This document shows positions 35,998-44,733 of a stretch of DNA of 64,000 bases, one piece after another. The position numbers were made by a program, and so were the translations under genes. The DNA comes from Micromonospora sp. WMMD1155 (GTDB lineage: Bacteria > Actinomycetota > Actinomycetes > Mycobacteriales > Micromonosporaceae), in assembly GCF_029581275.1 (NCBI RefSeq), contig NZ_CP120742.1:5766501-5830500 (forward strand), written 5' to 3'. Each line of letters starts with the position of its first letter. The stretch's first letter is position 1. The notes below the pieces were generated by a model. That model was not told where the DNA came from. It did no database searches and saw only the letters and a program-made list of their open reading frames with translations.

Positions 35998-36995
35998 CGC
36001 CGCAGCCGAACGCCCTGCAGATCGAGGACCTGGTGATGCACTTCGGCCCGGTCCGCGCCGTGGACGGGGTGTCCCTCAGCATCCCGAGGGGGCGGGTCAC
36101 GGCGCTGGTGGGGGAGAGCGGCTCCGGCAAGTCGACGGTGGGCCGCTGCGTGGTGCGGCTGGTCGAACCCACCGCCGGGACGATCCGGATCGCCGGCACC
36201 GACGTCACCCACCTGTCCCGACGGCGGCTGCGCCCGCACCGTGGCGCGGTGTCGATCGTCTTCCAGGACCCGGCCGCGTCACTGGACCCGCGCATGCTGG
36301 TCGGCGAGATCGTGGCCGAGCCGCTGCGGCTGTCGGGCAGGCGGCTCTCCCGGCGCGAACGGGACGCCCGCGTCGCCCCGCAACTCGAACGGGTGGGCCT
36401 GCGCGCCGAGGTGGCACGTCGCTACCCCCACGAGCTGTCCGGTGGGCAACGCCAACGGGTCAGCATCGCCCGGGCGCTGATCTCCGAACCGATGCTGCTC
36501 ATCGCCGACGAACCCACCAGCGCGCTCGACGTGTCGGTGCAGGCGTCGGTGCTCAACCTCCTCGCCGACCTGCAACGCGACATCGGGTTCGCCTGCCTCT
36601 TCATCACCCACGACCTGTCCGCCGTCGAGTACCTGGCCGACGAGATCGCCGTCATGTACCTGGGCCGACTCGTCGAGCAGGGCACCCGCGAGCGGATCTT
36701 CGCCCGGCCCGCCCACCCGTACACCCAGGCTCTGCTGTCCGCCGCGCCGGTGGCCGACCCGGTGCGTCAACGGCAGCGTCAGCCGGTGCTGCTCGGCGAC
36801 GACCTGCCCTCCGCGCTCGACCCGCCGTCCGGCTGCCGGTTCCGGACCCGGTGCCCGCTCGCGTTCGACAGGTGCGCGACTGAGGTGCCGGCGCAGACGG
36901 CGATCGGCGACGGGATGGCCGCCTGCCACCTGGTCCGGCCGGACGGCACCGGCCCCGACGTTCGCACCGCAGATCCCAGTGAGGTGTTGTCATGA
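35994..36995 (+). CDS. ABC transporter ATP-binding protein, DppF type
   Basis: A 333-residue ATPase partner of the DppD-like subunit: Walker [10 protein letters not shown]-loop [17 protein letters not shown], signature ELSGGQRQR, Walker [14 protein letters not shown]-loop ITHD, and the C-terminal oligo_HPY extension with [19 protein letters not shown] 35994 begins at the usual family N-terminus; the larger frame from 35139 is out of frame with DppD. It overlaps the next gene by 4 bp. Confidence 0.93.
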   Translation: MTPQPNALQIEDLVMHFGPVRAVDGVSLSIPRGRVTALVGESGSGKSTVGRCVVRLVEPTAGTIRIAGTDVTHLSRRRLRPHRGAVSIVFQDPAASLDPRMLVGEIVAEPLRLSGRRLSRRERDARVAPQLERVGLRAEVARRYPHELSGGQRQRVSIARALISEPMLLIADEPTSALDVSVQASVLNLLADLQRDIGFACLFITHDLSAVEYLADEIAVMYLGRLVEQGTRERIFARPAHPYTQALLSAAPVADPVRQRQRQPVLLGDDLPSALDPPSGCRFRTRCPLAFDRCATEVPAQTAIGDGMAACHLVRPDGTGPDVRTADPSEVLS

Positions 36996-38782
36996 CGTTC
37001 ACCACCCGACCCACGTTGCAGGGCACCTTCGGCATGGTGTCCTCGACGCACTGGCTCGCCAGCCAGGCGGCGATGGGCATCCTCGAACGCGGCGGCAACG
37101 CCTTCGACGCGGCGGTCACCGCCGGGTTCGTCCTGCACGTGGTCGAGCCGCACCTGAACGGGCCGGGCGGCGAGGTCCCGGCCATCGTGGCCACCGTGCG
37201 GGACCCCGGACCGAAGGTGCTGTGCGGGCAGGGTCCGGCACCGGCCGGCGCCACCATCGCGCACTTCCGGTCCCTCGGGATGGACCTCGTCCCGGGGGCC
37301 GGGCCGCTCGCGGCGGCCGTACCCGGCGCCGTGGACGCCTGGCTCCTGCTGCTGCGCGAGCACGGCACACTCACCCTCGCCGAGGTGCTGGACCCGGCGA
37401 TCGGCTACGCCGCCGCCGGTCACCCGCTGGTGGGCCGGGTCGGTGACACAGTGGCCGCCGTGCGGTCGTTGTTCGAGGACCACTGGCCGACCTCCGCCGC
37501 GCTCTGGCTGCGCGGCGGCCGACCGCCGCGCGCGGGGGAGCTGGTCACCAACCCGGCGTACGCGGACACCCTGCGCCGACTGGTGGAGGCGGGGCAGGCG
37601 GCCGGCGCGGACCGGGAGGCGCAGATCGAGGCAGCGCGACGCGCCTGGAGCACGGGTTTCGTCGCCGAGGCGATCGACGCGTTCAGCCGACGGCCCTTCC
37701 AGGACTCCAGCGGCCGACCGAACGCCGGTCTGGTCACCGGGGACGACCTGGCCGCGTACTCGGCGACCTGGGAGGAGCCCGCCACCATCGACTGGCACGG
37801 CTACTCGGTGGCGAAGACCGGGTTCTGGGGTCAGGGCCCGGTGCTGTTGCAAGCGCTGGCCACCCTCGACGCGCTCGACCACCCCGCCGCGTACGACCCG
37901 GACACCGTTACCGGTGTGCACGCCCAGGTCGAGGCGCTCAAGCTCGCCTTCGCCGACCGGGAGGCCTGGTACGGCGACGACGTGGACGTGCCCGCCAAGG
38001 CGCTGCTCTCCCGGGAGTACGCGCGGGAGCGGGCGGCCCTCGTCGGTGACCGGGCGTCGGTTCAGTTGCGGCCGGGGCGCCCCGACGGGGCACAGCCCCG
38101 CCTACCGGCTCACGTCCGACCCGGTGTCGGGCGGCGGGCCGACCCGACGGACGCGACGACGGGAGAGCCGACGGTGCAGTCGGACGGGGTGACCCGTGGC
38201 GACACCTGCCACGTCGACGTGGTCGACAGGTGGGGCAACATGATCTCCGCTACCCCGAGTGGTGGGTGGTTGCAGAGTTCGCCGACCATCCCGGAACTCG
38301 GCTTCCCGCTGGGCAGCAGGTTGCAGATGTTCTGGCTGGAGGAGGGGCTCGCGTCGTCGTTGGCGCCGGGGCGGCGCCCGCGTACGACGTTGAGCCCGAC
38401 GATGGTGCACCGCGACGGGGAGCCGGTGCTGGCGTGTGGGACACCCGGTGGCGACCAGCAGGACCAGTGGCAGTTGCCCTTCCTGCTGCGGCACCTCGTC
38501 GGCGGTCGGTCCCTGCAGGAGGCGATCGACGCGCCGGCCTGGCACACGCTGGGCCTGCCGGGGTCGTTCTATCCACGGGACTCGGAGCCCGGCGTCCTGG
38601 TGGTGGAGGACCGCTACGACGACAGCGTGCCGGCGGCCCTGCGCGCGTACGGGCACGAGGTGCGTGTCGTCGACGGGTGGAGCCTCGGTCGGCTCTGTGC
38701 CGTGACCCGTGACCCGGCGACGGGTGTGCTGGCCGCCGGTGCGAACCCGCGCGGGATGCAGGGTTACGCCTGCGGCCGTTAG
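36992..38782 (+). CDS. gamma-glutamyltransferase-like N-terminal nucleophile hydrolase
   Basis: A 596-residue GGT-family protein, normally a self-cleaving enzyme that splits gamma-glutamyl bonds of glutathione or related peptides. The N-terminal part has FGMVSSTHWLASQAAMGILE and LERGGNAFDAAVTAGFVLHV. The likely nucleophile is Thr405 in GDTCHVDVVDRWGNMIS, the position of the Thr-x-His-x-x-x-VD family motif. No signal peptide is visible, so it should be cytoplasmic, unlike most GGTs. As the last gene of the ABC importer operon (4-bp overlap), it probably processes the imported substrate. It ends 4 bp into the convergent GntR gene. Confidence 0.85.
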   Translation: MTFTTRPTLQGTFGMVSSTHWLASQAAMGILERGGNAFDAAVTAGFVLHVVEPHLNGPGGEVPAIVATVRDPGPKVLCGQGPAPAGATIAHFRSLGMDLVPGAGPLAAAVPGAVDAWLLLLREHGTLTLAEVLDPAIGYAAAGHPLVGRVGDTVAAVRSLFEDHWPTSAALWLRGGRPPRAGELVTNPAYADTLRRLVEAGQAAGADREAQIEAARRAWSTGFVAEAIDAFSRRPFQDSSGRPNAGLVTGDDLAAYSATWEEPATIDWHGYSVAKTGFWGQGPVLLQALATLDALDHPAAYDPDTVTGVHAQVEALKLAFADREAWYGDDVDVPAKALLSREYARERAALVGDRASVQLRPGRPDGAQPRLPAHVRPGVGRRADPTDATTGEPTVQSDGVTRGDTCHVDVVDRWGNMISATPSGGWLQSSPTIPELGFPLGSRLQMFWLEEGLASSLAPGRRPRTTLSPTMVHRDGEPVLACGTPGGDQQDQWQLPFLLRHLVGGRSLQEAIDAPAWHTLGLPGSFYPRDSEPGVLVVEDRYDDSVPAALRAYGHEVRVVDGWSLGRLCAVTRDPATGVLAAGANPRGMQGYACGR

Positions 38783-39459
38783 GGCCGGCCGTAGCCGCCC
38801 TCGGCGTTCTCGTGGGCAGCGGCGGACGCCGCGTCGAGGTGCGCGAGCGCGGCCCGCTCGGCGCGGTCGCCGTCACCTGACTCGATGGCGTCGACGAGCT
38901 GGATGTGCTCGGCCCACGAGTGTGGTGCGCGTTCCGCCGCCCCGAGCCGGAAGACCCACTGGACATGGAGGTAGAGCGACTTGGCGATCGACGACAGCCA
39001 GGGGTTCCCGCTGATCTGCAGGATGCGCAGGTGCAGTCTGCTGTTCAGCTCGGCGACCCGGGCCAGGTCCTGTCGCTGGGTCGCCTCGCGGCCCTGGTCG
39101 AGCAGGGCCCGCAGGGCGGCCACGTCGGCGGGGGTGGCCCGTTCGGCGGCCAGCCGGGCGGCCAGCGTCTCCAGGCGCTCGCGGACGGCGAACATGTCGG
39201 CGATGGTCCCGCTGCTCGGTGAGGCGACCACCGCTCCCCGGCGGGGGAGGATCAGGACGAAACCTTCGGCCTCGGCGACGCGGAGAGCCTCCCGGACCGG
39301 GTTGCGGGAGACGCCGAAGTCCTCGGCGAGCCGGTCCTCGGTGAGCCGTTCACCGGGCAGGTAGTCGCCGTCGATGATCGCGGTGCGCAGTGCGGTGAGG
39401 ACCTGATCGCGTAACGGCAGGTGTTGGGCGCCGAGCTTGTCCCGCAGATCGTCAGCCAC
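38779..39459 (-). CDS. GntR-family regulator with FCD domain
   Basis: A 226-residue regulator: winged HTH at about 15-80 (LPLRDQVLTALRTAIIDGDY, LAEDFGVSRNPVREALRVAE), then an all-helical FCD ligand domain (MFAVRERLETLAARLAAERA, ELNSRLHLRILQISGNPWLS, and a late HIQLVDAIESGD helix with the family's metal-site His). GTG 39459 was chosen over the longer frame. It faces the GGT gene tail to tail, overlapping it by 4 bp, and shares a TCGTATAC motif with the ABC operon, so it likely represses that operon. Confidence 0.92.
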   Translation of the reverse strand: MADDLRDKLGAQHLPLRDQVLTALRTAIIDGDYLPGERLTEDRLAEDFGVSRNPVREALRVAEAEGFVLILPRRGAVVASPSSGTIADMFAVRERLETLAARLAAERATPADVAALRALLDQGREATQRQDLARVAELNSRLHLRILQISGNPWLSSIAKSLYLHVQWVFRLGAAERAPHSWAEHIQLVDAIESGDGDRAERAALAHLDAASAAAHENAEGGYGRP

Positions 39460-39494
39460 CTGGTCGCCTCTCCGTGAACATGTCCGGACAAAGT

Positions 39495-39502
39495 GTATAC
39501 GA
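39495..39502. promoter_or_regulatory. candidate autoregulatory site of the FCD-GntR gene
   Basis: GTATACGA, the complement of TCGTATAC, lies 36 bases before the GntR start and in the 70-bp gap to the divergent DUF1275 gene. The same core precedes the ABC operon at 31444-31451. A perfect 10-bp palindrome TGTCCGGACA sits next to it at 39481-39490. Confidence 0.5.
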
Positions 39503-39529
39503 AGAACAATCTCTGGAGGGTGGCCGACG

Positions 39530-40246
39530 GTGTCGAGCACAGTCCCCCGCGTGATCCAGCCCGACCTCGCAGCTCAGCACGACCCGCGCCTCCTGCGCCG
39601 ACGGCACGCGCTCGTCGTCGTGCTCACCTTCCTGACCGGCAGCGCCGACGCGCTCGGGTTCCTCTCCCTCGGCGGGGCCTTCGCCAGCGTCATGACCGGC
39701 AACATGGTCCTGCTCGGACTCTCGGCGGGCCGTGGCGACGCCGAGCTGGCGCTGACGTCGGGCTGCGCGATCGTCAGCTTCATCGTCGGTGTCCTCGCGG
39801 GGGCCCGCGTCGTCGGCTCGGCGCAACCGGACGACCCGGTCTGGCCGCGACGGGTCACCTGGGCGCTGGTCCTGGAACTGGTGGTGTTCGTCGTCTTCCT
39901 CGTCGTCTGGGAGGTCACGCTGCACACCCCCGACGCGCGGGTGCACCTCGCGCTGCTCATGCTGTCCGCCGTCGCGCTGGGCGTGCAGAGCAGCGCGATC
40001 CAACGGTTCGGCGTGCCCGGCCTGTCCTCCACGTACCTGACCGGCACGCTCACCAGCCTGATCGCCGGCGTCGCCGCCCGCAGCCCCTGGGGCAGCCTGC
40101 GCCCCAAGGCACAGGTCCTGCTGGCCCTCATGGTCGGCGCGGCGGTCGGCGCGCTCGTCGCCCTGCACCTGCCGGTCGTCGCCCCGGCGTTGCTGATCGT
40201 GCCGCTGCTGCTCGTCATCGCCGTCTCCGCGCGGATGCGGGCCTGA
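39530..40246 (+). CDS. DUF1275 (YoaK-type) membrane protein
   Basis: A 238-residue protein with six predicted helices and the DUF1275 signature near the N-terminus: LTFLTGSADALGFLSLGGAF, FASVMTGNMVLLGLS. The second half has LGVQSSAIQRFGVPGLSSTY and TGTLTSLI. GTG 39530 has GGAGGG nine bases upstream. It is divergent from the GntR gene. Function unknown; some members are stress or transport related. Confidence 0.88.
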   Translation: MSSTVPRVIQPDLAAQHDPRLLRRRHALVVVLTFLTGSADALGFLSLGGAFASVMTGNMVLLGLSAGRGDAELALTSGCAIVSFIVGVLAGARVVGSAQPDDPVWPRRVTWALVLELVVFVVFLVVWEVTLHTPDARVHLALLMLSAVALGVQSSAIQRFGVPGLSSTYLTGTLTSLIAGVAARSPWGSLRPKAQVLLALMVGAAVGALVALHLPVVAPALLIVPLLLVIAVSARMRA

Positions 40247-40279
40247 CCATCTCGCCCCGCGACGCGTGGCGGGAGCGGA

Positions 40280-40906
40280 TCAGACACCACGCGCGAACAG
40301 GGCCAGGCGTACCCGGTTGGGGCTGTCGGTCTTGGTCATCAGACTGGTGATGTGGGTCTTCACCGTGGTGACGCCGATGTGGAGTCGCTCGCCGATCTCG
40401 GTGTTGGACAGGCCCTCGGCGACCAGGTTCAGCACGTCCTGTTCGCGGGCGGTCAGCCCCGGCACCGGTCGGGGTGTCTCGGGGCGGGCGTGTACCGCGC
40501 GTCGCACGAGACGTCGGAGCACCTCCGCGCTGAACGGGCTGTCACCGGCGGCGGCCCGGCGGATGCCGTCCAGCAACTCGGTCGGGGGCGCGTCCTTGAG
40601 CAGGAATCCGCAGGCGCCGGCGGTCAGGGCGGGGTAAAGGTGGTCGTCGTCGCCGAACGTGGTCAGCACCAGGATGCGGGTGGCGGGGCGTTCGGCGAGG
40701 ATCCGGCTGGTCGCGGTGATCCCGTCGACGCCCGGCATGCGCAGGTCCATGACGACGACGTCGGGCAGCAGCCGCGCGGCGAGCGTGATCGCCTCGCGGC
40801 CGTTGTCGGCCTCCCCGACGACCTCGACGTCGGGTTGGGCGTCGCAGAGCATCCGCAGCCCGGCCCGGATGAGGTGCTGGTCGTCGACCAGCAACACCCG
40901 GATCAC
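40280..40906 (-). CDS. NarL/LuxR-family response regulator
   Basis: A 208-residue regulator: receiver (1-115, VDDQ pocket, phosphoacceptor Asp54 in VVMDLRMPGVDG, LTTFGDDD, and Lys in FLLKDA) and LuxR-type HTH (about 145-205, LTAREQDVLNLVAEGLSNTE, VTTVKTHITSLMTK). Its ATG overlaps the stop of the kinase gene (ATGA), so the two form a matched two-component pair. Confidence 0.93.
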   Translation of the reverse strand: MIRVLLVDDQHLIRAGLRMLCDAQPDVEVVGEADNGREAITLAARLLPDVVVMDLRMPGVDGITATSRILAERPATRILVLTTFGDDDHLYPALTAGACGFLLKDAPPTELLDGIRRAAAGDSPFSAEVLRRLVRRAVHARPETPRPVPGLTAREQDVLNLVAEGLSNTEIGERLHIGVTTVKTHITSLMTKTDSPNRVRLALFARGV

Positions 40907-42252
40907 GCCGGCTCCGGCGTGCGGGAGGCCGCCGGGGCCGCAGGGTCACCGGGAGTCGACCCGGCCGAGGCCGCATGGCCACCGGGCGCCGACCCGGCCG
41001 AGGCCGCAGGGCCACCGGGCGCCGACCCGGCCGAAGCCGCACGGTCGCCGGGCACCGACCCGGCCGGGCTCCGGCCCGAGGCGCCGACCACGGCCGGGAG
41101 GGCGGTGCGCACCCGCCAGCCGGTGCCGGTCGGCCCCGCCTCCAACCGGCCGCCGAGGACCTCGACGCGCTCGCGCATGCCGGTGATGCCGTGCCCGCCA
41201 CCGGCCGGGAGAGCAACCGGCACCCCGGCGCGGCCGGTGTCGGTGACCTCCCAGTGCACGGTGCCGTCGCGCACGGCGACGACGAGCCGCGCCACCGCTG
41301 ACGTCCCGGCGTGTTTGGCCACGTTGGTCAGCGCCTCCTGGGTGAGCCGCAGCACGGCCATGCCGCGTACCGCGTCGAGTGAACCGATCGCCGCGTCGAG
41401 ATCGGCCTCCACGGTGACACCCGCCTGTCGGGCCCGGTCGATGGACGCGCCGATCGCCGCCGGCAGCGCGGCGGGCTCGATCGCGGTCAGCGCCGCGTCG
41501 CCGCGTACCCCGTCGGGGTTTCGCAACACCGCGACCAGCCGGCGCAGCTCCGCGAGGGCCGCGGTGCCGGTGCCGTGCACGTCGTCGAAGACCTCGCCCA
41601 CCCGGGGGTCCGGGTCGGTGAGCACGTGCCGGGCCACGCCGACCCGCAGGACCATCGACGCCACGTGGTGCGCGACGACGTCGTGCAGCTCGCGGGCTAT
41701 GGCGCTGCGCTCGTCGGCGCGGGCGGCGCGGCTCTCCGACTCGTGCTGGCGTTGCTCGGCGAGGGCCCGCTCCAGCGCCTGCCGACCCAGCTCCCGGTTG
41801 GCGCGGATGACGAGGCCGAGCAGCACCGGCACGCCGACCTCCACGGCGAGCCCGACGACCCCGGAGGCGAACCGGCGTGGCGGGTCGCCGATCGAGTCGG
41901 TCAGGTCGACCACCACCAGCAGCGCGGCGGCCAGCCAGATGGCCCGCGGGCCACGCGCCCGCATGGTCATCTCGAACAAGGCCCAACTGGCGCCGACCTG
42001 GTTGATGGTGAGGTCGTCGATCAGGCTGATGGCGACCGCCAGCAGGGCGGCCTGCGCCACCATGTTCACGACCGGTCGACGGTGCGCCGCCAGCGCCACC
42101 GCGAACGCCGGCACCGCGAGCATCCACTGTGTCGTCGTGGGCGTGCTGGTGGAGTGCGGGACGACGAGCAGGTAGCACAGCCCGGTCAGGTCGAGAAGCA
42201 CCATCCGCACGAGCGTGTCCCGTAGGTCGAACAGTCGCGCCAGCCAGCTCAC
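40903..42252 (-). CDS. DesK/NarX-type membrane histidine kinase with repetitive C-terminal tail
   Basis: A 449-residue kinase with four to five N-terminal membrane helices (about 20-150), a short coiled coil (QALERALAEQRQHE), HisKA_3 with phosphoacceptor His190 in IARELHDVVAHHV, and a HATPase (TQEALTNVAKHAG, GHGITGMRERVEVLGG). The last 55 residues are a low-complexity tail with four 11-residue repeats. It partners the response regulator downstream and is the third gene of a four-gene operon that starts at 43632. Ligand unknown. Confidence 0.9.
   Translation of the reverse strand: MSWLARLFDLRDTLVRMVLLDLTGLCYLLVVPHSTSTPTTTQWMLAVPAFAVALAAHRRPVVNMVAQAALLAVAISLIDDLTINQVGASWALFEMTMRARGPRAIWLAAALLVVVDLTDSIGDPPRRFASGVVGLAVEVGVPVLLGLVIRANRELGRQALERALAEQRQHESESRAARADERSAIARELHDVVAHHVASMVLRVGVARHVLTDPDPRVGEVFDDVHGTGTAALAELRRLVAVLRNPDGVRGDAALTAIEPAALPAAIGASIDRARQAGVTVEADLDAAIGSLDAVRGMAVLRLTQEALTNVAKHAGTSAVARLVVAVRDGTVHWEVTDTGRAGVPVALPAGGGHGITGMRERVEVLGGRLEAGPTGTGWRVRTALPAVVGASGRSPAGSVPGDRAASAGSAPGGPAASAGSAPGGHAASAGSTPGDPAAPAASRTPEPA
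40933..41064 (-). repeat. 33-bp tandem repeat, four units, inside the kinase gene
   Basis: Four tandem units encode the 11-residue pattern AGS(V/A/T)PG(D/G)xAAS at the C-terminus of the sensor kinase, after the ATPase domain. All four units stay in frame. The tail is probably disordered and variable in length between strains. Confidence 0.85.
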
Positions 42253-42262
42253 GACGGTCAGC

Positions 42263-42709
42263 CTAGGCGTTGCCGGCCGGTGGCGGCGGCGTCGGCCGCC
42301 GCCACCGGGTCCGGACCGCGAGGTACGCGGCCAGACCGAGCGGTCCGAGCAGGATGGTCAGCAGCAGCACCGGAGCCATCACCAGCGCCGGCACCCCCCG
42401 TTCCCGGCTGTCCAACCACGCCCACCGCCCGACGAACAGGTCGAACGCGATCATGTGGGCCCAACCCGCCGCCGCGCCGTCGGAAGTGCCGAGCAGGTCC
42501 CGCACCCCGGCCAGCGTCGGCGAGGCCACGGCCGGCAGCACCTCACCGAACGCCGGCAGCACCAGCAGCGCGTAGATCACCACGACCGGCAGGACGATCA
42601 GCGGCGAGGCGATGATCCGGGCGGTCCACGACCAGCGCGGCAGCAGGATCATCAGCGCCCAGAACGGCGCGGCCACCGCGAAGGTCAGGGAGAACAGCGT
42701 TTCGGTCAT
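42263..42709 (-). CDS. ABA4-like (DUF4281) membrane protein
   Basis: A 148-residue protein with four membrane helices and the DUF4281/ABA4 pattern (LFSLTFAVAAPFWALMILLP, GWAHMIAFDLFVGRWAWLDS and the C-terminal MAPVLLLTILLGPLGLAAYL). In plants ABA4 is needed for neoxanthin synthesis; in bacteria the role is unknown. ATG 42709 overlaps the stop of the preceding gene (ATGA), and its end is 10 bp from the kinase start, so it is in the same operon. Confidence 0.82.
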   Translation of the reverse strand: MTETLFSLTFAVAAPFWALMILLPRWSWTARIIASPLIVLPVVVIYALLVLPAFGEVLPAVASPTLAGVRDLLGTSDGAAAGWAHMIAFDLFVGRWAWLDSRERGVPALVMAPVLLLTILLGPLGLAAYLAVRTRWRRPTPPPPAGNA

Positions 42710-43632
42710 GCCGCCAGCGCCAGGTCCGGTCGGCGGCGGCGCGCCAGCACGAGCCCGGCGGCGGTCGCGGTCGTGACCACCAGGGCCGCGACCGCCGCGA
42801 GGGTCACGGCGTCCGGCCGTAGCAGCGGCTGTCCGCGCAGCGCCTGCCAGGTCAACATCACGGTGAGTACGCCGTACGCCCCGCCCGCGACGACCAGGAG
42901 CCGGACGCGGGTGCGCTCATCGAGTCGGGTGGCGAACCGGCTCAGCAGGATCGCCAGGAGGGGCAGCGCCTGGAGGGCGTGCAGCCCGACGAAGTGCCCG
43001 ATCCGCAGGTCGCCGCCGGTGGTGCTCCAGCCGACCACGGGCAGCCCCGGCCCGCCGTCGAGGACCCCCACGCTGTGCGCCCCGGAGATCCCGTCGATCC
43101 CCGGCTCCTGCATGGGCAGCACCATCGGTATCGCCGCGAGCATGCCCAGCAGCGACAGGCCGAGCCCCCACCCGACCGCGGTCGCGGCGGCCCGGTCGGG
43201 GATCCGCCGGATCAGCAGCACGACACCGATCAGGAGGTGCGCGATGAACAGCACCATGATCGCCAAGCCCATCACCGAGAACAAGGCGCTGTTCAACGCG
43301 GAGGTGCCGTTGTAGTGACTGGTCTGCCCGCGGACCACCTGGCCGACGATCACCAATATCTCGATCACCGCCATCGCGACGACGACCGTCGCCGCCCACT
43401 CGGCGGCTCGGCTGCGCCGTGGCAACAGGGAGAGCATCCAGGCGAGCGTCGCGCCGTACAGCACGAAGGACACCGCGAACTTGAACGGCTTGAGCCAGAT
43501 CGGTGCCCCGGTGAGGACGCGCGAGTCGACCAGGACGCCGACCAGGCAGACGACGGCGAGCACCGCCATCGCGGCTACGAAGAGCATCAGTGGGCGGTGC
43601 CAGTGTGCCGCCCGGCGCACATCGATTGTCAT
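42706..43632 (-). CDS. polytopic membrane protein of unknown function
   Basis: A 308-residue protein with eight or more hydrophobic segments, charged N-terminus (MTIDVRRAAHWHRPLM) and the recognisable core PIWLKPFKFAVSFVLYGATL. A long loop has GIDGISGAHSVGVLDGGPGL and a His-rich turn (IGHFVGLHALQALPLL). I cannot name a family with certainty. It is the first gene of the operon with the ABA4-like protein and the two-component system. Confidence 0.7.
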   Translation of the reverse strand: MTIDVRRAAHWHRPLMLFVAAMAVLAVVCLVGVLVDSRVLTGAPIWLKPFKFAVSFVLYGATLAWMLSLLPRRSRAAEWAATVVVAMAVIEILVIVGQVVRGQTSHYNGTSALNSALFSVMGLAIMVLFIAHLLIGVVLLIRRIPDRAAATAVGWGLGLSLLGMLAAIPMVLPMQEPGIDGISGAHSVGVLDGGPGLPVVGWSTTGGDLRIGHFVGLHALQALPLLAILLSRFATRLDERTRVRLLVVAGGAYGVLTVMLTWQALRGQPLLRPDAVTLAAVAALVVTTATAAGLVLARRRRPDLALAA

Positions 43633-43707
43633 GTCTGTAGATGGTCGTGGTCGGGCCCGTCGATCACGTCCGACCGGAAGCCCCGGTTGCGGCCACCGGT
43701 CGGAACG

Positions 43708-43731
43708 CGTCTCCTACCGGGGTAGGAGACG
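43708..43731. promoter_or_regulatory. 24-bp palindrome in a divergent promoter region
   Basis: Arms CGTCTCCTACC (43708-43718) and GGTAGGAGACG (43721-43731) are perfectly inverted around GG. It lies between two divergent genes (43632 minus, 43796 plus), so an operator is more likely than a terminator. No regulator is linked to it. Confidence 0.55.
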
Positions 43732-43795
43732 AAACCGGGCGATGCCCGTCGCCGGTAGTGGCACAATGGCCGGCCTGCCGATCGGACGGGGAACG

Positions 43796-44548
43796 ATGAT
43801 GGCGACCGATGAGGACCGTGTCCAGCCGAACGAGACCACCGTGCCGTTGCTGCCCTGCCCGGCGCCGGAGGAGACCCTGGCGTTCTGGCGTGCGCTCGGG
43901 TTCGAGGTGGCCTACGAGCAGCTCAAGCCCTACGTGTACCTGGCCTTCACGTGGAGCGGGTTCCAGCTGCACTACGGCCCCGCGCCGAAGGACCTCGACC
44001 CGGCGAAGGAGGCGTCCGGCGGCTGCCTGGTGATGGTCGACGCGGTCGCGCCGTACCACGCGGTGTTCGCCGACGCGATGTGCCGCACGTACGGCAGGGT
44101 CCTGGTCAAGGGTGTGCCTCGAATGTCCCGCTACCGGGCCGGGACGTCGCGGTTCAGCATCGTCGACCCGTCGGGCAACACCATCACCTTCATCCAGCGC
44201 GACGAGCCGAAGGATGTGGAGTACGGCGGGTCGAAGGAGCTCGAGGGGCTGGCCCGGGTCCTCGACAACGCCCGGATCCTGCGCGAGTTCAAGATGGACG
44301 ACCGGGCGGCCTACCGGGCGCTCGACTCGGGGATGCGCCGCCGTGCCGAGGACGCGCCGGTGGTTGAGCAGGCGATGGCGTTGGCCGCCCTGATCGAACT
44401 GGCGACCGCGCTGGAGAAGGCCGACCAGGTGCCCGAGTGGGGCGCCCGACTCCGGTCGCTGTCCCTGAGCCTGGAGCAGCGGACGCAGGTGGAGGGGTAC
44501 GTCGCCGACCCGACCGTCCTCGAACCGTGGTGGCCCGACCCGCGCTGA
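43796..44548 (+). CDS. VOC-family (bleomycin-resistance/glyoxalase fold) protein with long C-terminal helical region
   Basis: A 250-residue protein. Residues about 12-140 form a VOC domain with LPCPAPEETLAFWRALGFEV, VYLAFTWSGFQLHYG, and FSIVDPSGNTITFIQRDEP, the beta-alpha-beta3 units of the fold. The C-terminal 110 residues are helical (LEGLARVLDNARILREFKMD, MALAALIELATALEKADQ) and unusual for a simple VOC protein. ATG 43796 (or 43799) follows a GGGGAA stretch. Substrate or drug is unknown. Confidence 0.8.
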   Translation: MMATDEDRVQPNETTVPLLPCPAPEETLAFWRALGFEVAYEQLKPYVYLAFTWSGFQLHYGPAPKDLDPAKEASGGCLVMVDAVAPYHAVFADAMCRTYGRVLVKGVPRMSRYRAGTSRFSIVDPSGNTITFIQRDEPKDVEYGGSKELEGLARVLDNARILREFKMDDRAAYRALDSGMRRRAEDAPVVEQAMALAALIELATALEKADQVPEWGARLRSLSLSLEQRTQVEGYVADPTVLEPWWPDPR

Positions 44549-44733
44549 GCCTGGACCATCCCGCGATCCGGGCCGACGTCATAGGTCATAACCGCACAGA
44601 CGTCATCTCGTTCGAGGGAAAGGCGCGGAATTACCGCTTTAGGGTAAGTAAGGCCAGGCCGCTTACCTGCTCCGATAGCGTTCGAAAGAGAGGAAAACTC
44701 GTATTCCTCCCTTCGGGTGCAAAGGAGTCAGTG

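Noticed and set aside
40933..41064. Tandem repeat as a CRISPR array
   Set aside because: Units are contiguous without spacers and encode an in-frame protein tail.
44640..44665. Possible DtxR/IdeR iron box before the propeller gene (TTTAGGGTAAGTAAGGCC)
   Set aside because: Only the first half resembles the TTAGGTTAGGCTAACCTAA consensus; too many mismatches in the second half.
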